From Planctomycetota bacterium (GTDB taxonomy: Bacteria > Planctomycetota > UBA1135 > GCA-002686595): a stretch of 64,000 bases of DNA. Position 1 is the first letter of the stretch. Each line of letters opens with the position of its first letter. Shown here piece by piece: positions 52,163-61,325 of this stretch. The position numbers were made by a program, and so were the translations under genes. The notes under the pieces were generated by a model. The model searched no databases. It saw only the letters and a program-made list of their open reading frames with translations, and was not told the DNA's origin. The stretch spans positions 261,941 to 325,940 of the forward strand of contig JACKHV010000005.1 of NCBI GenBank assembly GCA_020638835.1, written 5' to 3'.

Positions 52163-55100
52163 TCAGTCCTGGTCGCCCAGCAGTCCGTGGGGCAGCAGGT
52201 CGCCGTTGTCCTTCGAGCAGAACTCGAAAGGCAGGTCGGACGACGCCATGTCGATCGAGGTGCTCTCGACGAGCATGGCGTAGAAGGCGGGTTCCGGGAT
52301 CACGGTCGAGTTCGACTGCGCGTACTCGCCGCGAATTCGGATCCAGCCGGCCTGGATGGCACCGGAGGCACCGACCACTTCGCTCGGATCGTCGTCGCCG
52401 AGCAGCGACAGGAACTGGTTCGACGTCGCTCCCGCGAGGTCGAGCAGCGCAACGCGGTCCCAGCAACTGAACTCGTACTCACGACTGAAAGTCACTTCGT
52501 TGTCGTTGTAGATCTCGAAGTAGAGCCCCGTCGAGAAGGACGTGCCGCCGGTCAGCGCGACGAGGATCAGTTCGCTGCGCACCTGGCCTTCGATCTGCCC
52601 GAAGAAGCGCGGGATCAGGATCTCGCCCGGCGCTTCCTCGTACTCGATGCCGTTCAGGTCGCGGATGCCGTCCGAGTCGAAGTCCGTCGGGATGCCGTTC
52701 GCCCCGACGCCGCGGAACGAGACCGCGTTGCACTCGATCCCGAACATCGCGACGCCGTCGAGGATCAGCACCTGTCCGATCAGCGCGTTGTGCACGATCG
52801 GCTGGTTCGTGTCGAGGCTCTGCGCGTAGAGGTACAGGTACCCCTGCTCGGTGTCCGGGACGTGGTTCTCCGCGATCACCGTGAGCGTGTCGTTCGGAGT
52901 CAGGGTCTCGGTGCGGTTGAAGCGCTGGCAGTCCTCCCCGTTGACGTACTGGTACTTGACCTTGACGCCCTGCGTCGCGCTCGTGTTCGTCACCGTGATG
53001 TAGGAGAGCGAGCCCGGACGGCTGTCGTACTGCGGGTACAGCAGCAGGCTGCCGGGACGACGACGGTCTCGCGGACCGCTGGCGCACTCGCAGAGGATGT
53101 CGACGGTTACCGTCGCGGTGGCTTCCAAGCTCGTGACGTCTTGCACGCCGTACGTGAAGCTGCACTCTCCGCAGGCGTCGGTGCCCGGCGTGAACAGGAT
53201 CACGCCGTTCGCGAGCACTTCGGCGGTGCCGCAGTCCGGTTGCTGGAGGACGACCACGCTGCCGGGCAGGATGTCGCCGTTCGGATCCGTGTCGTTCGCG
53301 AGCACGTCGATCTCGACCGGCGCTGGCCAGTTCGTCGTCGCGTAGTCATCGTTGGCCACGGGCGGCTCGGGCTCGGCGCCCAGCAGCTGGATCGTCACGC
53401 GAGCCGGCTCGGACTCGAGCAGGTCCGTGTCCTTCACCGTGTAGCGGAAGTGGTCGACCAGCGTCTGACCGGCACCGGGTTCCTCGAAGGGCGTGTAGAT
53501 GAAGAGTCCGCAGCCGAGTTCCTGGATCGTGCCGAGCGTCAGCTCGCCCTGGATCGGCTTGACCATCTGCACGCTGCAAGGATCGAGCGGCGCTCCGCAG
53601 ACGGAGGTTCCATCGGGATCGTAGTCTTCTTCCGGCAAGCCGGACTTGAGCACGTCGAACTCGACCGCCTGACCCTCTTCGCTCTCGACGAAGTCGTCGA
53701 GCGCGACGGGCTGCGAGTTGACCGCGGCGATGTGCACGACGACGGTCGCCTCGTTCGAGACGCACCCCGACTCGTCCGTCACGGTGTAGCGGAAGGAGTC
53801 GCCGCCGCACTCCTGCGGCAGGCCTTCGTAGCGCACGCGGCCGTCCGGTTCGACGGAGACGCTGGCGCGGCTGGGCGAGCTGACGATCGTCACGGTCGAG
53901 GGATCGATCACGCCGCCGCAGCTGCCGGCGCCGTCGGGGTCGTAGTCGTTCGCGAGCACTTCGAAGTAGACCACGGAGAGCTCGTTCACCTCGTAGCTGT
54001 CGTCGAGCGCGACGGGGCAGTCCTCGTCGGGCGCGACTTGGACGACCACGCTGACCGGCGCGGAGACGCAGCCGGCGCCGTCCGCGACGGAGTAGCGGAA
54101 CACGTCACGTCCGCAGAAGTCGGCGTCCGGGTCGTACAGGACGCCGCCGGACGGGTCGACCGTGATCGTCCCGTGGCGCGGCAGCGCGGTGAACACGATC
54201 GTCGCGCTCTCGAGTCCGGCGCCGCACTCGGTACCCGTATCGACATCGCCGTCGTTCTGCAGCACGTCGATCAGGACCGGGGTGTCCTCCAGGGTGTTGG
54301 CGTGATCCGGACCGGCGATCGGACAGTCGTTGTCGCCGACCACCTTGACCCCGACGCTCGTCGGCCCCGAGAACTCACCTTCCGCGTCGGCGACGCGGTA
54401 GTAGAACTCGTCGATCCCGCAGAAGTCGCCTTCCGGCGTGTAGGTCACGCCGCCCAGTCCGTCGGGGATGGCCGTGCCGTGGGCGGGTGCCGAGACGATC
54501 TCCACCGTCTCCGGCGCGATTCCGGCGCCGCAGCCGCTGAGGTCGTCCGCGTCGACATCGTTCACGAGCACGGCGATCAGGATCGCGACGTCCTCGGTGG
54601 TGGTCGCGTGGTCGGCCGAGGCGACGGGCGCTTCGTTGATCGGCGCGACCGTGATCGAGACGGCAGCCGCCTCGGAGCGACACCCGTCCTCGTCCGCGAT
54701 CGTGTAGGTGAAGCCGTCGGCGCCGCAGAAGCCGAAGTTCGGCGTGTAGGTCACGCCCCCGGCGCCGTCGGGCGTCGCGGTGCCGTTCGCCGGCCCGGAC
54801 TCGACCTGCACGCTCGCGGGCACCAGTCCCCCGCCGCAATCCGTCGCGTCGTCCGCGTCACTGTCGTTCGCCGCGACCGGGATCGTGATCGAGAGCCCTT
54901 CGCCCAGCTCGGCCGCGTCCGCTGCCGCGATCGGGCAGACGTTCACGGGAGTGACTTCGATCGCGACGGAAGCCGTCTCGGAGATGCAGCCGTCCGAGTC
55001 ACTGATCAGGTAGGTGAAGCCGTCGGGACCGCAGTAGCCTTCCGCGGGCGTGTAGATCACCTTGCCGCCCGCGTTGACCTGCGTGGTGCCGTGCGCCGGC

Positions 55101-57070
55101 TGCGCCACGACGGAGACGGAGGCCGGGAGGATCACGGCTCCGCAGTTCGTCCCCTGGTCGGGGTCGAAGTCGTTGGCGAGCACGACGATCCCGATGGCCG
55201 TCCCCTCGGGCGTCGTCGCGACGTCGTCGACGGTGATCGGACACTCGTTGACCGCCAGCACATCGACCTGGACGACCGCCGGCGAGGAGACCGCGCCGTC
55301 CTCGTCCGCGACCGTGTACTGGAACTGGTCGATACCGCAGAAGCCGGCGTCGGGCGTGTAGTTGACGCCGCCGGAGCCGTTGGGAACCGCGACGCCGTTC
55401 GCCGCCGGCGTCGTGACGAGCACCGAGCCGGGAACCAGCGCGCCGCCGCAACCGCTGCCGTCGTCCGCGTCGCTGTCGTTCGCGGTGACGGGGATCAGCA
55501 GGCTCCCGCCTTCGGAGAGCGTGGCGTTGTCGGGCATCGCCAGGGGCGGTTCGTTCACCGCGTTGACGGTCACGGTGACCGTCGCGGGCTGCGAAGGGCT
55601 GCCGGCGAGGTCGAACACGCGGTAGGTGAAGCTGTCGACGCCGCACAGGCCCTTGGTGGAGCCGTAGCGCAGCTTGCCGTTCTCCAGGACCTGGAAGCCG
55701 CCGAGCGTCGGCTGGGTCAGGACCTCGACGCTCGAGTGGTCGAGCAGCGCACCGCAGCCTCCGAGCTCGTCGGGGTCGAAGTCGTTCGCGAGGATCGCGA
55801 TCAGCACGGTGGAGCCTTCGGACACGCCGGCCGCGTCGTCCTGGGCGACGGGATCGTCGTTGAGCGGCGTCACATCGATCGACACGAGGGCGAGGTCGGA
55901 CTCGCAGGTCCCGTCGTCGAGCCGGTAGCGGAAGCTGTCCGCTCCGCAGAAGCCCGGGTTCGGCGTGTAGAGTACGCGACCCTGCGCGTCGGGAACGGCG
56001 GTGCCATGGGTCGGCGGCACCATGATCGTGACGCTGGTCGGATCGAGGGCGCTGCCGCAACTCGCGCCGTCCGCGTCCGTATCGTTCGCGAGCACGAGCA
56101 CGAGGACCGTGGAGTCCTCCAACACGCTCTCCGCATCGTCGACCGCCACAGGGCAGTCGTTCAAGGGATTCACGGTCACGTCGACGGTGATCGGCGGCGT
56201 GTAGTTGCCGGCCCCGTCCGCGACGCGATACGTGAACTGGTCCGTGCCGCAGTAGTCGTCGTTCGGGCAGTACTCGACGATGCCGTCGCCGAGGTGGTGC
56301 GCTTGGCCGTGCGCGGCGCCCGTGAGGATCGCGACGGTGCTCGCGTCGAGGTTGCACGCGCAGTCACTGCACGCGCCGGAGCCGCTCAGGCAGTCGTTCG
56401 CGAGCACGTCGATCTGCACGCACTGGTCCTCGTCGGTGACCGCCGCGTCGGGCGTGCCCGCCGTGTAGCGGTAGGTCACCGTGATCTGCATGTCCGCAGA
56501 GATGCTGTCGCAGGTGTTCGGGATGCACTGCGAGTTCTGCGAGAAGTCCATGGTGCCGAAGGCACGCAGGTTGACGACTCCCGAGTTGCCGGGCGTTCCA
56601 ACGAAGCGCTGCATGTCGACGCCGCAGATCTGCAAGCCGTTGCAGCTGCCGTCGAAGTTCACGGCGTAGTTCACGCCCGACGAACCGCTGCAGTCGTCCG
56701 CGCCGTCGAAGCCGCTGAGGTTCGCGCTGCGCGGTCCGTTGCTGATCTCGCACTCCGTCAGGTAGACGAACTCGTTGCGCGGGAGCAGGCTCAGGTGCAC
56801 GGTCAGGTTGCTGCCGACGGTGCACGGGAAGTTGGAGAGGTTCTCGAACCCGTAGCCGCCGTTGACGTCCCCCACGACGGCGACTTCGACGCACTGCAGC
56901 ACGCCGAGCGCGGGATCGAAGCGCGGGACGACCAGCGGTTCGAGCGCGGGCAAGGTGTCGAGGGTGACCGCCTGCGTGGGCACGACGAGTTCGTCGGCGA
57001 GCGCCGTGGGGAGGGCGGCGAGCAAGCAGAGGCCGGTAGCGAGGCGAGCGATCGGTGCGGTGATGATCAT
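52163..57070 (-). CDS. Giant secreted protein: choice-of-anchor-like N-domain, 11 Cys-containing cadherin-like repeats, and C-terminal domain X
   Basis: 1635 residues from ATG 57070 (MIITAPIARLATGLCLLAALPTALA signal peptide). Residues about 26-205 resemble a choice-of-anchor type N-terminal domain (FDPALGVLQCVEV). Then 11 tandem repeats of about 100 residues, each DD.A...E, VLANDxD, SVxVxxxPxHGT, and FCGxDxFxYxVxD, the cadherin-like/Big_9 type. Each has a Cys before the strand (xCGxxL) and a Cys at FCG, so probably one disulphide per repeat. Residues about 1332-1635 form domain X shared with the products at 59280, 61326 and 63427. Probable adhesin or surface fibre; ligand unknown. Confidence 0.87.
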   Translation of the reverse strand: MIITAPIARLATGLCLLAALPTALADELVVPTQAVTLDTLPALEPLVVPRFDPALGVLQCVEVAVVGDVNGGYGFENLSNFPCTVGSNLTVHLSLLPRNEFVYLTECEISNGPRSANLSGFDGADDCSGSSGVNYAVNFDGSCNGLQICGVDMQRFVGTPGNSGVVNLRAFGTMDFSQNSQCIPNTCDSISADMQITVTYRYTAGTPDAAVTDEDQCVQIDVLANDCLSGSGACSDCACNLDASTVAILTGAAHGQAHHLGDGIVEYCPNDDYCGTDQFTYRVADGAGNYTPPITVDVTVNPLNDCPVAVDDAESVLEDSTVLVLVLANDTDADGASCGSALDPTSVTIMVPPTHGTAVPDAQGRVLYTPNPGFCGADSFRYRLDDGTCESDLALVSIDVTPLNDDPVAQDDAAGVSEGSTVLIAILANDFDPDELGGCGALLDHSSVEVLTQPTLGGFQVLENGKLRYGSTKGLCGVDSFTYRVFDLAGSPSQPATVTVTVNAVNEPPLAMPDNATLSEGGSLLIPVTANDSDADDGSGCGGALVPGSVLVTTPAANGVAVPNGSGGVNYTPDAGFCGIDQFQYTVADEDGAVSSPAVVQVDVLAVNECPITVDDVATTPEGTAIGIVVLANDFDPDQGTNCGAVILPASVSVVAQPAHGTTQVNAGGKVIYTPAEGYCGPDGFTYLISDSDGCISETASVAIEVTPVNVCPIAAADAAELGEGLSITIPVAANDSDADDATDCGGGLVPASVQVESGPANGTATPDGAGGVTYTPNFGFCGADGFTYTIADEDGCRSEAAAVSITVAPINEAPVASADHATTTEDVAILIAVLVNDVDADDLSGCGAGIAPETVEIVSAPAHGTAIPDGLGGVTYTPEGDFCGIDEFYYRVADAEGEFSGPTSVGVKVVGDNDCPIAGPDHANTLEDTPVLIDVLQNDGDVDTGTECGAGLESATIVFTALPRHGTITVDPSGGVLYDPDADFCGRDVFRYSVADGAGCVSAPVSVVVQVAPDEDCPVALDDSYEVNELSVVYFEVLANDYDPDGAGSCGGVIDPSTVTIVSSPSRASVSVEPDGRVRYEGLPQECGGDSFRYTVTDESGCVSNEATVVVHIAAVNSQPVALDDFVESEEGQAVEFDVLKSGLPEEDYDPDGTSVCGAPLDPCSVQMVKPIQGELTLGTIQELGCGLFIYTPFEEPGAGQTLVDHFRYTVKDTDLLESEPARVTIQLLGAEPEPPVANDDYATTNWPAPVEIDVLANDTDPNGDILPGSVVVLQQPDCGTAEVLANGVILFTPGTDACGECSFTYGVQDVTSLEATATVTVDILCECASGPRDRRRPGSLLLYPQYDSRPGSLSYITVTNTSATQGVKVKYQYVNGEDCQRFNRTETLTPNDTLTVIAENHVPDTEQGYLYLYAQSLDTNQPIVHNALIGQVLILDGVAMFGIECNAVSFRGVGANGIPTDFDSDGIRDLNGIEYEEAPGEILIPRFFGQIEGQVRSELILVALTGGTSFSTGLYFEIYNDNEVTFSREYEFSCWDRVALLDLAGATSNQFLSLLGDDDPSEVVGASGAIQAGWIRIRGEYAQSNSTVIPEPAFYAMLVESTSIDMASSDLPFEFCSKDNGDLLPHGLLGDQD

Positions 57071-57307
57071 GGCGCGGCAGCGAACGACGCGCGGCGGAAT
57101 CGGCGTGCGTTCGGCTCCAGGTGGCTTGCGCGGTGAGGGAATCCGCGCGGGATGGTGGTGGTTGCCGAGGCGCGCGGCATCGCGGGCGATCGAGCGCGGA
57201 CTCGACCGGCGCGCGGCGCGGAGGCGCGTGGCGGCGTGTGTTGCGGCGAGTTCCGAGGGGTCAGGAGCCGAGGCCCCGCCAACCCCCAATTGGGCGTCGC
57301 CTGCCGC

Positions 57308-57337
57308 AGTTTATTGGCGTTTGCAAGGGAATCGCAA
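57308..57337 (-). promoter_or_regulatory. Candidate promoter of the giant surface protein gene
   Basis: Minus strand TTGCGA (57337-57332), 18-base spacer, TAAACT (57313-57308). It would give a leader of about 230 bases before the start at 57070. Confidence 0.45.
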
Positions 57338-57402
57338 TGGGAGCCCGCGCGAGTCTCTCGCGCCGTTCGGAGCCATGGCCCCGCACGCCCTCCCAGGCTT
57401 CG

Positions 57403-57419
57403 AAGTCGCAATGCGACTT
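57403..57419 (-). terminator. Short hairpin after the second RecQ gene
   Basis: AAGTCGCA and TGCGACTT are an 8-bp stem around one base, 7 bases beyond the RecQ stop. Weak candidate. Confidence 0.35.
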
Positions 57420-57426
57420 GCGTCGA

Positions 57427-59163
57427 TCAGAGCTTCTCCACGCGCGACTTGCGCGGATCCACCGTGCGGCGTTCCAGCCGGTGGGCGTCCTCGACGACGA
57501 TCCGAACGCGCTTGCCGCTACCCTCGACACGCACGACCTGCGCGAGCTCGCCGCGCCCCAGTCGTACCCAGTCGCCGCGACGGAAGCCGGCCGACGGATC
57601 CTCTGCCGCGACCGCTGCGCCGGACCGTCGTGGCGCGAAGTGAGCGGCGTGCCACGCCGCGCCGTCGACGCAGGCGTCACACGTGCCGCACGCACCGCTC
57701 GGTTCGGGCAAGCCGAAGTGACGCGCGAGCTGCACGCGCCGGCACTCTTCCGCCTTCGTCGCGAAGCGCACCATCGTGAGCAGGGCTCCGAGGTCCTGCT
57801 TGCGCTTCTCCTCACTCCCGACGAAGTCCGGCAGCTCACCGGGCGACAGCTCGCGCACGAGGCGCAGGTCGTGCGTCTCGAACGCGCCGCTGGTCACACC
57901 CAGCACCTCCAGCCACTTCAGGCAGAGCTGGACGCGGTTGTCGCCGCGGTTCTTGATGAGCAGCTCGTCGCGCAGGTCGTCGAGGTCCTTGGACTGGATG
58001 CGCTCCCCCCACCCACGCAGCGTCTCGTAGACGCCGAGCAGGTACTCGAGCGTGGGGTTCGCCCACTCGATGAAGTTCTGCTGGATCGCGATGTCTTCGG
58101 GGAAGTAGAAGAGTTCGCACCAAGCAGGCGCTCCGTCCCGCCCGGCGCGTCCGATCTCCTGCGCCCAGCTCTCCAGCGTGCGTGGGATCTGTGCGTGGAT
58201 CACGAAGCGGATGTCCGCCTTGTCCACACCCATCCCGAAGGCGTTCGTCGCGAGCACGACGTCGCGCTCGCTGCGCATGAAGCGGTCCTGCATGGACCGC
58301 CGTTCCTCGGCGGACAGCTTCCCGTGGTAGACGAGGCTCTCGAGTCCGCGGCGCCGGAGCTCGCCGTGCAAGTGCTCGAGGTCCTTGATCAAGGCCGAGT
58401 AGACGACGCCAGCCCCGTCCGAGCCCGCGACCCGATCGGCGATGCGTTCGATCTTCTCCTCCTCGCTCTCGACCGTCGTGCAGGCGAAGAAGAGGTTCTC
58501 GCGCTCGATGCCGGTGCGGATCACCAGGGGGTCGACGAGCCGCAGGGATTCGACGATGTCGTCCGCCACGGCCGGCGTCGCGGTGGCGGTCAGGGCGAGC
58601 ACGGGCGGGTTCCCGAGGCGCTCGCGCACATCCCCCAGCCGGTGGTAGTCGGGCCGGAAGTCGTGGCCCCAGTGGCTGATGCAGTGCGCCTCGTCGACGG
58701 CCAATCGCTGGATCGGGAGGCGCGCCTCGACCTCGCGGAAGCGCTCGGAGCGGAAGCGCTCCGGCGTGACGAACAGCAGGTCCAGGTCGCCGGACAGGGC
58801 GAGCTGCAGCTGCTCCTCGCGCTCCGCGCCGGAGAGGTTCGAGTGCAGCGCGCCGGCGCGTACGCCGCGCCGGCGGAGCGCGTCGACCTGGTCCTTCATC
58901 AGCGCGATCAACGGACTGACTACGAGCGTCATGCCGGGCAGGATCAACGCCGGCAGCTGGTAGCAGAGTGACTTGCCCCCGCCGGTGGGCATGGTCAGCA
59001 GCGCGTCGCGGCCCGCGAGCACCGCCTGCACGACGGGCTCCTGCGGCCCGCGGAAGTCCGCGAAGCCGAAGTGCTCGAGGAGCGCTACGCGGAGCTCGTT
59101 CGCCTCGAGCTGCACGCGCTGGTACTCCCGCTGCCCTCCTCCTTCACCCATCTCGTCCTCCAC
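57427..59163 (-). CDS. RecQ-type helicase without HRDC, with C-terminal SH3-like extension
   Basis: 578 residues. The helicase core is complete: FRGPQEPVVQAVLAGRDALLTMPTGGGKSLCYQLPAL, DEAHCISHWGHDFRPDY, TATATPAVADDI, EIGRAGRDG. The zinc cluster is present (CRRVQ...CGTCDACV). There is no HRDC; instead the last 60 residues (FRRGDWVRLGRGELAQVVRVEG...) look like an SH3/KOW-type small beta domain. That differs from the recQ at 44450 in both N- and C-terminal regions, so the two helicases are probably not redundant. Upstream frame choice (MEDEMGEGG or MGEGG) is uncertain by 4 residues. Confidence 0.92.
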   Translation of the reverse strand: MEDEMGEGGGQREYQRVQLEANELRVALLEHFGFADFRGPQEPVVQAVLAGRDALLTMPTGGGKSLCYQLPALILPGMTLVVSPLIALMKDQVDALRRRGVRAGALHSNLSGAEREEQLQLALSGDLDLLFVTPERFRSERFREVEARLPIQRLAVDEAHCISHWGHDFRPDYHRLGDVRERLGNPPVLALTATATPAVADDIVESLRLVDPLVIRTGIERENLFFACTTVESEEEKIERIADRVAGSDGAGVVYSALIKDLEHLHGELRRRGLESLVYHGKLSAEERRSMQDRFMRSERDVVLATNAFGMGVDKADIRFVIHAQIPRTLESWAQEIGRAGRDGAPAWCELFYFPEDIAIQQNFIEWANPTLEYLLGVYETLRGWGERIQSKDLDDLRDELLIKNRGDNRVQLCLKWLEVLGVTSGAFETHDLRLVRELSPGELPDFVGSEEKRKQDLGALLTMVRFATKAEECRRVQLARHFGLPEPSGACGTCDACVDGAAWHAAHFAPRRSGAAVAAEDPSAGFRRGDWVRLGRGELAQVVRVEGSGKRVRIVVEDAHRLERRTVDPRKSRVEKL

Positions 59164-59196
59164 GCGGCGCCGAGGCTAGCGGAGAGCCGGACGAAA

Positions 59197-59233
59197 GGCG
59201 ACCGCCCCGATCGTGTCGATCGAGGCGGTCGCC
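59197..59233 (-). terminator. Hairpin downstream of the secreted protein gene at 59280
   Basis: Ten-bp GC-rich stem (59197-59206 with 59224-59233) extended by a 5-bp inner stem GATCG/CGATC. On the minus strand TTTCGT follows the stem. It begins 47 bases past the stop codon. Confidence 0.7.
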
Positions 59234-59279
59234 GTGTGCCTCGTCGCGCGAGCAGCCCCGCGCGAGTCGGATCCTCGGT

Positions 59280-60797
59280 CTACTCGGCGTCGATGTCGCC
59301 CTGCAGCCCGCGGGGCAGCAGCGCGCCGTTGTCCTGCACGCACCACTCGAAAGGCAGGTCGGCGGCGGCCTGCATCGGGTTCACGTACTCGATCAACATC
59401 GCGTAGATCGCCGGGTCCTGGACGACGGTCGTCGCCGACTGCGCGATCGCGCCGTCGATGCGCATCCAACCGGCCTCGCGACCGGCCGCACCCAGGATCT
59501 CGAGCGCGGCGTTGTCGGTGGTGCTGAGGAACGACTGGCTGAAGAGGTTCGAGATCTGGTTCAGCCGGACGCGTTCCCAGCAGTGGAAGGTGTATTCGTT
59601 CGAGAACACTTCCTCGTTGTCGTTGTAGATCAGGAAGTCGACGGTCGTCGTGAAGTCCTGGCCGCCGGAGAGGCCGATCAGCACGAGGTCCGTGCGGCTC
59701 AGGTCCGACTGCGCGATGAAGCGCGGGATCAGGATCTGGTCCGGCGCCTGGTCGTACTCGACACCATCGAGGTCACGGACGTCGTCGGCGTCGTGGTCGG
59801 TCGGGTCACCGTCCTCGCCGATGCCCTTGAAGGCGACGGCGTTCACCGAGTACGCACCGCGCGTCTCGGCGTCGAAGTTCATCATCTGGCCCGTCAGGTG
59901 GTTGTGCACGATGGCTTCACCCGTCTGCGGGTCCTTGGCGAAGACGTAGACGTAACCGCGTTCCTGGTTCGGGTTGTGGAAGGGCGTGAGCAGCGACAGC
60001 GTGTCGTTCGGGGTCAAGCGCGCCGTGCGGTTGAACTCCTGGCAGTTGTCGCCGTCGATGTACATGAACTCGACGTCCACCTCGGGGCCGCCGACGTTCG
60101 TGATCGTCAGCAGCGAGGCCTTGCCTTCGCGGTTGTCGAACTCGGTGAACAGCAGGAGGCTGCCGGGGCGACGACGATCGAGCGACGTGCAGTCGTTCGG
60201 GTCGGGGTCGGGAGTCGCGGGCGCGTAGTTGTAGCAGACGTCCACGGTGGCCTCGGCGCTCGTCAGGAACTGACTCACGACGTTGCCGGGACCGGCGGCC
60301 GTCGAGATGCCGCGGGCTTCCACGTCGAACGAGAGGTTGCCGACGCCGATGAAGCCGCCGAGCGCGATGTCGGTCGGCGCGTTGGCAGACTCCGAGTCCG
60401 CGACGGAGAGTCCACCGTGCGTGACGCCCGAGGTCCCACCGAAGTCGATGGTGCCGTCGAAGCCGGTCACGTTGTCCTGGATGGCGAGTTGCGGGGTCGT
60501 GATGATCAGCGAGCCGCCGCCGGTGAGGAGCTCGATCTCGGCCTGGTAGAGGAAGTCGAGCATGCCCGGGCTCGGCGAGGTGTTCTCCGCGCTCGCCGAG
60601 CCGGAGATCGCGCCCGAGAGGGTGATGTCGACGCTGATCAAGGTCCCGAGGCTCGGGTCGAACTGCGGGACGGTCACTTGTTGCTGCCAGTTGGTCGTCG
60701 AGAGCGGGACCGTGTCCTGGTGACACTGCTGGCTCTGCGCCTGGGCGACGGCCGGAAGACCGGCGAGAAGGATGGTGGCGATGCGGATGGTGTTCAT
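59280..60797 (-). CDS. Secreted two-domain protein: choice-of-anchor-like domain plus C-terminal domain X
   Basis: 505 residues from ATG 60797 (MNTIRIATILLAGLPAVAQAQSQQC signal peptide). Residues about 20-200 are a choice-of-anchor-like domain (FDPSLGTLISVDITLSG, AENTSPSPGMLDFLYQAEIEL) related to the N-domain of the giant protein. Residues about 206-505 are domain X: RRRPGSLLLFTEFDNR, CQEFNRT, LTPNDTLSLLTPFHNPNQERGYVYVFAK, VHNHLTGQ, RDLDGVEYDQAP, ILIPRF, FLIYNDNEEVFSNEYTFHCWERVR, GREAGWMRI, ADLPFEWC. It looks like the giant protein without the repeats. Function unknown. Confidence 0.85.
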   Translation of the reverse strand: MNTIRIATILLAGLPAVAQAQSQQCHQDTVPLSTTNWQQQVTVPQFDPSLGTLISVDITLSGAISGSASAENTSPSPGMLDFLYQAEIELLTGGGSLIITTPQLAIQDNVTGFDGTIDFGGTSGVTHGGLSVADSESANAPTDIALGGFIGVGNLSFDVEARGISTAAGPGNVVSQFLTSAEATVDVCYNYAPATPDPDPNDCTSLDRRRPGSLLLFTEFDNREGKASLLTITNVGGPEVDVEFMYIDGDNCQEFNRTARLTPNDTLSLLTPFHNPNQERGYVYVFAKDPQTGEAIVHNHLTGQMMNFDAETRGAYSVNAVAFKGIGEDGDPTDHDADDVRDLDGVEYDQAPDQILIPRFIAQSDLSRTDLVLIGLSGGQDFTTTVDFLIYNDNEEVFSNEYTFHCWERVRLNQISNLFSQSFLSTTDNAALEILGAAGREAGWMRIDGAIAQSATTVVQDPAIYAMLIEYVNPMQAAADLPFEWCVQDNGALLPRGLQGDIDAE

Positions 60798-61325
60798 CTC
60801 GATGCGTGCTCCGTCAGCGAGCGGATGCGAAGGCGGTCGTGGGATTCGGAACGAGTCGGGTCCGAACCTCCGCGATGCCCTCGAGCAGCGCCGGACGCGC
60901 ACGCAGGGACCGCCCGCGGAGACCGTTCGGTCCCCCGGGAAGCGGCGGCGGCAGGAGCCGGTGCGAGTCCGACCCTTCGCCGAGTCCGCCGCGGCCTTCT
61001 TCGCGCAGCAGGTTCAAGATCTCCTCCTCGTGAGCCCGGGTGGGAGCCCGGACCCCCCCTGGTTCCGACCGATTGGTTGGTCCGGATCAGGGGCAGTCCC
61101 CAGAATACGACTTCCCACCGATCCCCGAAAGGGAACTTCCCGAAAAGCCCGTCATTCCAGCCACTTCCGGCCACCCTCTGGCAGCTCGCGAGACCTGGTG
61201 AGACGCAAAAAACCCGGCTCGTAGTGCACGGCGCTGGAACGGAAGCAGCCCCCCCCGGTCATCCGGGGGGGGCTGCTTGGAAGAAACGCCGAGCGTCAGG
61301 TCGGCTCAGCCGAGCCGCGCTCCGA
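60798..61325. other. Intergenic region between two domain-X protein genes
   Basis: 528 bases. Holds a GC-rich hairpin terminator of the 61326 gene (61243-61278), A-rich tract GCAAAAAACCC near 61206, and several short inverted stretches (for example GGGAAGTTCCC around 61129). No gene; a long antisense frame around 60794-61174 is rich in Arg/Gly and has no signal. Confidence 0.55.
61243..61278 (-). terminator. Perfect 16-bp hairpin downstream of the domain-X gene at 61326
   Basis: 61243-61258 and 61263-61278 form a perfect 16-bp stem around TCAT, almost pure C/G in its inner part. It lies 48 bases past the stop codon. Confidence 0.75.

Larger units (their letters stand above)
57071..57426. other. 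Intergenic region between the giant gene and the RecQ gene
   Basis: 356 bases. Contains a minus-strand promoter candidate (57308-57337), a CCCAATTGGG palindrome (57285-57296 area), and a small hairpin directly after the RecQ stop (57403-57419). No gene seen. Confidence 0.55.

Noticed and set aside
52187..57136. Long plus-strand open frame opposite the giant surface protein
   Set aside because: The minus-strand frame has signal peptide, 11 regular repeats and a conserved domain; the plus-strand product is low-complexity Arg/Asp/Val text.
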